Shown in pieces: positions 14,901-17,277 of a stretch of 17,277 bases of DNA. Made by a program: the position numbers and the translations under genes. The DNA comes from JAUVYV01 sp964394625 (lineage in GTDB: Bacteria > Planctomycetota > Phycisphaerae > Sedimentisphaerales > Anaerobacaceae). Where the stretch lies: positions 1 to 17,277 of the forward strand of contig CAYMYK010000042.1 of assembly GCA_964394625.1 (NCBI GenBank), read 5' to 3'. The notes under the pieces were generated by a model. It was not told the origin of the DNA and ran no database searches. It worked only from the letters and a program-made list of their open reading frames with translations. Numbering within the stretch: the first letter of the stretch is position 1; every line of letters begins with the position of its first letter.

Positions 14901-16198
14901 ACCCGAACGCCGTCGCATTCGATAAAATAATCATAAAGCCGAACATCATTGCGGATTTGTCCTGGGCACGCGCCTCGTATAACTCCGTCCGAGGACCAAT
15001 CGAATCCTACTGGAGAGTCGTTGACGATGTCCTCTACCTCGATGTCACTATCCCCGGCAATACAAGTGCCGCCATTTATGTCCCCGCCGCCGATGCAAAT
15101 GACGTCAACGAATCCGGCACCCCGGCCTTGTTGCTTTCGGAGCTGACTTATATCGGCATGGCAGACGGCGCCGCCCTCTTCGAGACCGGCTCGGGTAAAT
15201 ACCGCTTCACATCAACCTCGCCAACTATCGCCGCCGACAACGACCCGCCGATACCGGCGACTGCGACCTGGAATACAGCCCCGCACGCAATAAGCTCCAA
15301 CTCAATCTCGATGAGCGTTAATTCCGTAAAGGACCTTTCCGGGGTGGAGTATTACTTCGATTGCCTAACGGCAGGGGGACACGATTCCGGCTGGCGGGAT
15401 TCCACCGAATACACCGATATGTCACTTAGCCCCGATACCCAATATACATACCGCGTCAAGGCCCGCGACAAGTCCGTAAATCATAACGAGACAAGTTACT
15501 CGTCCAGTGCTTCCGCAACTACCTATGAGGCAGGCACAGAACCTATCGCTTTCGACAACGCCTCCTCCGCTCAAAACTCATCGGGCACTTCGACATTATC
15601 CTTTTCGCACACCATCGGCTCCGACCCGAACCGCCTGCTGGTTGTGGGCTTAGCCGCTGAAGACCAAAGTGTTACCGACCTTGTGGTAAGCAGTGTAACA
15701 TATAACGCTGTACCGATGAACCCCGTGCCCGGCTCCGGCTCGACCGCCGGCTCCGATTACAGGATAAAAACCGACCTGTACTATCTCCTTGATACAGCTC
15801 TGCCCCCCGCCGGCACATATACTGTCGCCGTCAGCTATGCAGGCCCCATCGACAATATCAACGCCGGCGCAATCTCCCTTGGCTACGTCGCCCGGCAGCA
15901 GCCCGAGGCCATCAATACAAACAGCAACACCGGCTCGCCTGCCATATCAACCGGCATCACCACACTGACCGACGGCGCCTGGCTGGTCGATGTCGTCGGC
16001 TGCGGCAACAGCGGAAGTTTCTCGACAAACGACCCCGGTATGACAGGGCGATGGCAGCTCCAGGCATCCAGCTCATCCGCCGCCGCCGCAACAAAACCCG
16101 TCACCACCGCCGGCGCAGTTACGATGTCCTGGCAGCAGTCCGGCGCCAACCGGCTCAGCCATTCCGCGGCCGCCTTTGCCCCCGCAAACGTAAATTAA
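11921..16198 (+). CDS. Secreted multidomain alpha-L-rhamnosidase (GH78) with internal dockerin-like domain
   Basis: A 1425-residue exported glycosidase that removes terminal alpha-L-rhamnose from plant or algal polysaccharides or glycosides. Residues 1-23 are a Sec signal peptide (cleavage likely after ALVARG). Next come a beta-sandwich repeat (about 24-130, ending VTINDND), a dockerin-like pair of EF-hand loops (about 137-197; DLNADCNVDFLDY from D144, then DINGNNFVDMNDL), and the GH78 core (about 200-1090). The core has DCPGREKLGYGGD, where D693, E698 and D705 match the acid-side residues of characterised GH78 enzymes and E698 is the expected general acid. TTIWEQWNG gives E964, the expected general base, followed by NHPMFGSV. 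An FnIII-like domain (about 1107-1205) and a C-terminal beta-rich domain starting SFSHTIGSDPNRLLVVGLA follow. It is monocistronic from the promoter at 11801. The substrate is inferred from the family. Confidence 0.92.
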   Translation: MKARFFILLCPVLLFVAALVARGDIIILQPGSSPTVSERDTTSDQYTISLTAAPGSTVTVYAETLEPNQVNVTSSVTFTPGDWTPKIVTVTAIDDNDIETQPHYVLIRHTVSSTDPAYNGFEPPDILVTINDNDCGSLGYFAEDLNADCNVDFLDYAIVAIDWLSETDPGLDINGNNFVDMNDLVHLASKWLSCTWPGRPICIEPLGFKLFCEYRSESVGVDVPGPRLGWIIETDIRDFHQTAYQVLVATSPDKLTEQKADLWNSGKVISSRSINIAYAGTALISQMRCYWKLRIWDGEGRVSVFSRPSYWQMGLLNPSDWTGIWLNDGKPTPATYDDFFKDDPAPLFRKEFTVFKPVKRATLYISGLGYYKALLNGSQISDAVLDPGWTTYSRRVYYSSCDVTDKLAAGQNCILAELGNGWYNPLPMELFCSFNFRDYLTVGRPRLIARLGIEYTDGTNGSVVTDTTWKVAEGPLLRNNVYTGTKYDARLEIPGAESPGFDDSGWADANQSLEPIGTLRSQLTPPVRVTKTVKPVSLTQPLPGVYIFDMGQNLAGVARLNVSGAAAGARIRMRYGELLHGDGTLDVSTTLAGYIGSSWCHPDPPGMADANDVYICKGAGAENYTPAFTFHGFRYVELTGYPAAPTLDTIEGLRMNSDVNAVGTFACSNPMFNRLWDMFDWTIRSNLFSIQSDCPGREKLGYGGDIVSSSEAVMFDLDMSNFYRKLVRDFNDAVRPNGGLPETAPYVGIDSEGFGDGSGPIGWGTAHPMLLWQLRQYYGNVELLSEQYEVMKNWVDLLSTNAVNYIISNGIGDHASIDPKPVALTSTAFYYYNAKLCADIAAILGLSPDAAAYAALAENIKTAFNNQFFNSATGVYDSGTQCCQAFPLYFDLVPDGYRDLVTSVLIDNITDHSGHLTTGIFATKYMLDELTETGNAYAAYAIANQRTYPGYGYMLDNGATTIWEQWNGGGSRNHPMFGSVCEWFVKALAGISPDPNAVAFDKIIIKPNIIADLSWARASYNSVRGPIESYWRVVDDVLYLDVTIPGNTSAAIYVPAADANDVNESGTPALLLSELTYIGMADGAALFETGSGKYRFTSTSPTIAADNDPPIPATATWNTAPHAISSNSISMSVNSVKDLSGVEYYFDCLTAGGHDSGWRDSTEYTDMSLSPDTQYTYRVKARDKSVNHNETSYSSSASATTYEAGTEPIAFDNASSAQNSSGTSTLSFSHTIGSDPNRLLVVGLAAEDQSVTDLVVSSVTYNAVPMNPVPGSGSTAGSDYRIKTDLYYLLDTALPPAGTYTVAVSYAGPIDNINAGAISLGYVARQQPEAINTNSNTGSPAISTGITTLTDGAWLVDVVGCGNSGSFSTNDPGMTGRWQLQASSSSAAAATKPVTTAGAVTMSWQQSGANRLSHSAAAFAPANVN

Positions 16199-16661
16199 GG
16201 TTTTTATAGTGCCAGCTCTTGACCAACATCAGCATAACCGGCACCTCGATAAGAACGCTCGTTCCGCCGTTGGGAACTGTTACCGGATAAATCCATTTAC
16301 CATCGGAACCACGCATCCACCGTTCGTTCTGATTACAACTGCACGCGCACGCCGGGTCATACTGCGCATCTGTGCTCAGTATCCCTAACTTCTCTTGAGT
16401 TCCCGGCTTGCTGATTTCCGCAAGGACCTGCCCTGCGATGGGGGGATGAACCGCGACAAAAACAGTTTTTTGACCGGCGGGCATTTTGTTGTCCGCTGTT
16501 AGTTCAATCCCGGGATGCAGTTTTTCGAGCTTTTCACGTGCCGCAGGAATCGGGTTGCTTACAATTATGTTCGCCCCGCCCCGGCCGGCACGCCCCAGGC
16601 CGTCCAGGATAATTCGAACGACCCTGCCTGCACCTATGAAACCAATATTGTCGGTTTGCAT
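16155..16661 (-). pseudogene. Chimeric remnant: pyrroline-5-carboxylate reductase-like N-terminus joined to radical-SAM-like N-terminus
   Basis: Reading from ATG at 16661 (GAGAGAGAC upstream), the first 85-90 residues are a ProC-type NAD(P)-binding fold: NIGFIGAGRVVRIILDGLG, IIVSNPIPAAREKLEKL, VFVAVHPPIAGQVLAEI. A full P5C reductase has about 270 residues, so the catalytic C-terminal domain is missing. At EKLGIL (16386-16394 and on) the frame continues into STDAQYDPACACSCNQNERW, GSDGKWIYPVTVPNGGTSVL and LVKSWHYK. From memory this follows the N-terminus of an HhH-type radical-SAM family, but where the CxxxCxxC cluster should lie the cysteines are replaced (L, W, K). The last 15 residues are antisense to the 3' end of the rhamnosidase gene (44-bp overlap) and are not a real domain. 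I read it as two decayed gene ends fused by deletion. A live small Rossmann protein is the alternative. Confidence 0.55.
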
Positions 16662-16707
16662 AATCGTCTCTCTCAATTAAAAAAGTTTCAATTTTGTAGT
16701 TTGTCTT

Positions 16708-17187
16708 TTACTTCGATTTACTGTCAAAGAACCTGTTATCTGCAATATCCGTCTTCGCCTTGTTTTGCAGCCACCCGAACCGGGTCACCTCGAAGCTGTC
16801 AAACTCCGGACAGTACGGTTTTATATCCAGCAGCGGAGTCCCGTCTAAGATATCAACCTCTGCAATATCCAGCTTGCACCCTTTGACGGACAGCAATCTC
16901 ACGCAGGACAGACCTATCGGGTTGGGCCTTGCCGGCGCTCGAGTGGCAAATACCCCTCGCAGGTTCTCGTCCCGGTAGGGCTTGACCAACAATCGGACCT
17001 TCGAGGCCCTGTCGAGCCAGAACAATACCCAGATTCTCTCGAAACCGTCGAGGTCTTTCAGACCGTCGGCATACTGCGGGAAAACCTCGATTTCACCTCG
17101 CGTATCGGCTGCAAAGGCCGGCTGAATCGGCGTGCCACCGGCCTGTTTGAATGGCGTATGAATTATTCCAATCGGTTTAACTTCCAT
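16708..17187 (-). CDS. trmO: TrmO-type tRNA N6-methyltransferase (TsaA/UPF0066 family)
   Basis: A 159-residue protein. In characterised members TrmO uses SAM to methylate N6 of t6A37 in certain tRNAs (m6t6A). The sequence opens VKPIGIIHTPF, has GEIEVFPQYADGLKDLDGFE, then WLDR and the hallmark ATRAPARPNPIGLS, followed by VDILDGTPLLDIKPYCPEFD. All are conserved blocks of the TsaA beta-barrel domain. It is the short, domain-only form, without the C-terminal extension of the enterobacterial enzyme. ATG at 17187 is preceded by GAGGAG about nine bases upstream. Its upstream region is cut by the window edge 90 bp away. The family also occurs near metal and corrinoid genes as a methyltransferase of unknown target, so the tRNA role is likely but not proven. 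Confidence 0.85.
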   Translation of the reverse strand: MEVKPIGIIHTPFKQAGGTPIQPAFAADTRGEIEVFPQYADGLKDLDGFERIWVLFWLDRASKVRLLVKPYRDENLRGVFATRAPARPNPIGLSCVRLLSVKGCKLDIAEVDILDGTPLLDIKPYCPEFDSFEVTRFGWLQNKAKTDIADNRFFDSKSK

Positions 17188-17277
17188 TTTCTTTTGCTCC
17201 TCAATTCACAGTGACACTGCCTGCTTCTAAACATAACGCATCTCAATGGCAGCTGCTTCGCTTCAAAAAACATTTTT

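Noticed and set aside
1..17277. tRNA, rRNA, CRISPR array or insertion sequence
   Set aside because: I saw no regularly spaced repeats, no tRNA-like TTC loop with acceptor pairing, no rRNA-like segment and no transposase motif on either strand. A small RNA cannot be excluded by eye.

Overview
The window reads as a chromosomal segment of a free-living, carbohydrate-degrading bacterium, most likely a planctomycete of the Phycisphaerae type. This placement is an inference. It rests on a secreted rhamnosidase carrying a dockerin-like EF-hand pair, a large sigma-70-type factor with extra helix-turn-helix modules, a one-chain ETF, and mostly G+C-rich coding with long, visibly AT-richer gaps. I saw no rRNA, tRNA, CRISPR array or intact insertion sequence.

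Left part (1-2763, + strand): the 3' end of a SAM methyltransferase, an alkaline-phosphatase/sulfatase-superfamily enzyme, and a polytopic membrane protein of the LPG_synthase_TM (UPF0104) family. Together they look like the edge of a cell-envelope or surface-glycan cluster.

Middle-left (2764-5098, + strand): an AT-richer gap rich in inverted repeats, followed by a tightly coupled three-gene operon. It holds two paralogous DUF488 proteins with the same C-x7-C-H-R signature, and a protein that resembles the dual-OB-fold (DuOB) family. This cassette is the best candidate in the window for a poorly described system. Its compactness, base composition and isolation suggest an acquired accessory module, perhaps defence or nucleic-acid related, but no function is established.

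Middle (5143-9916): on the - strand, a two-gene operon encodes a single-chain EtfB-EtfA electron-transfer flavoprotein and its membrane partner ETF-quinone oxidoreductase. It is driven from a good sigma-70-like promoter. Divergently, a 208-residue corrinoid protein of the methyltransferase type is expressed from its own promoter and closed by a clear intrinsic terminator. The pair suggests methyl-group or fatty-acid/amine oxidation feeding electrons to quinone.

Right part (10073-17187): a 565-residue sigma-70-family factor with three N-terminal HTH-like modules, then a strong promoter and a 1425-residue secreted GH78 alpha-L-rhamnosidase with an internal dockerin-like domain. Convergent to it is a degraded stretch in which a truncated pyrroline-5-carboxylate-reductase-like N-terminus runs in frame into what looks like a decayed radical-SAM N-terminus. 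A TrmO-type tRNA methyltransferase ends the window.
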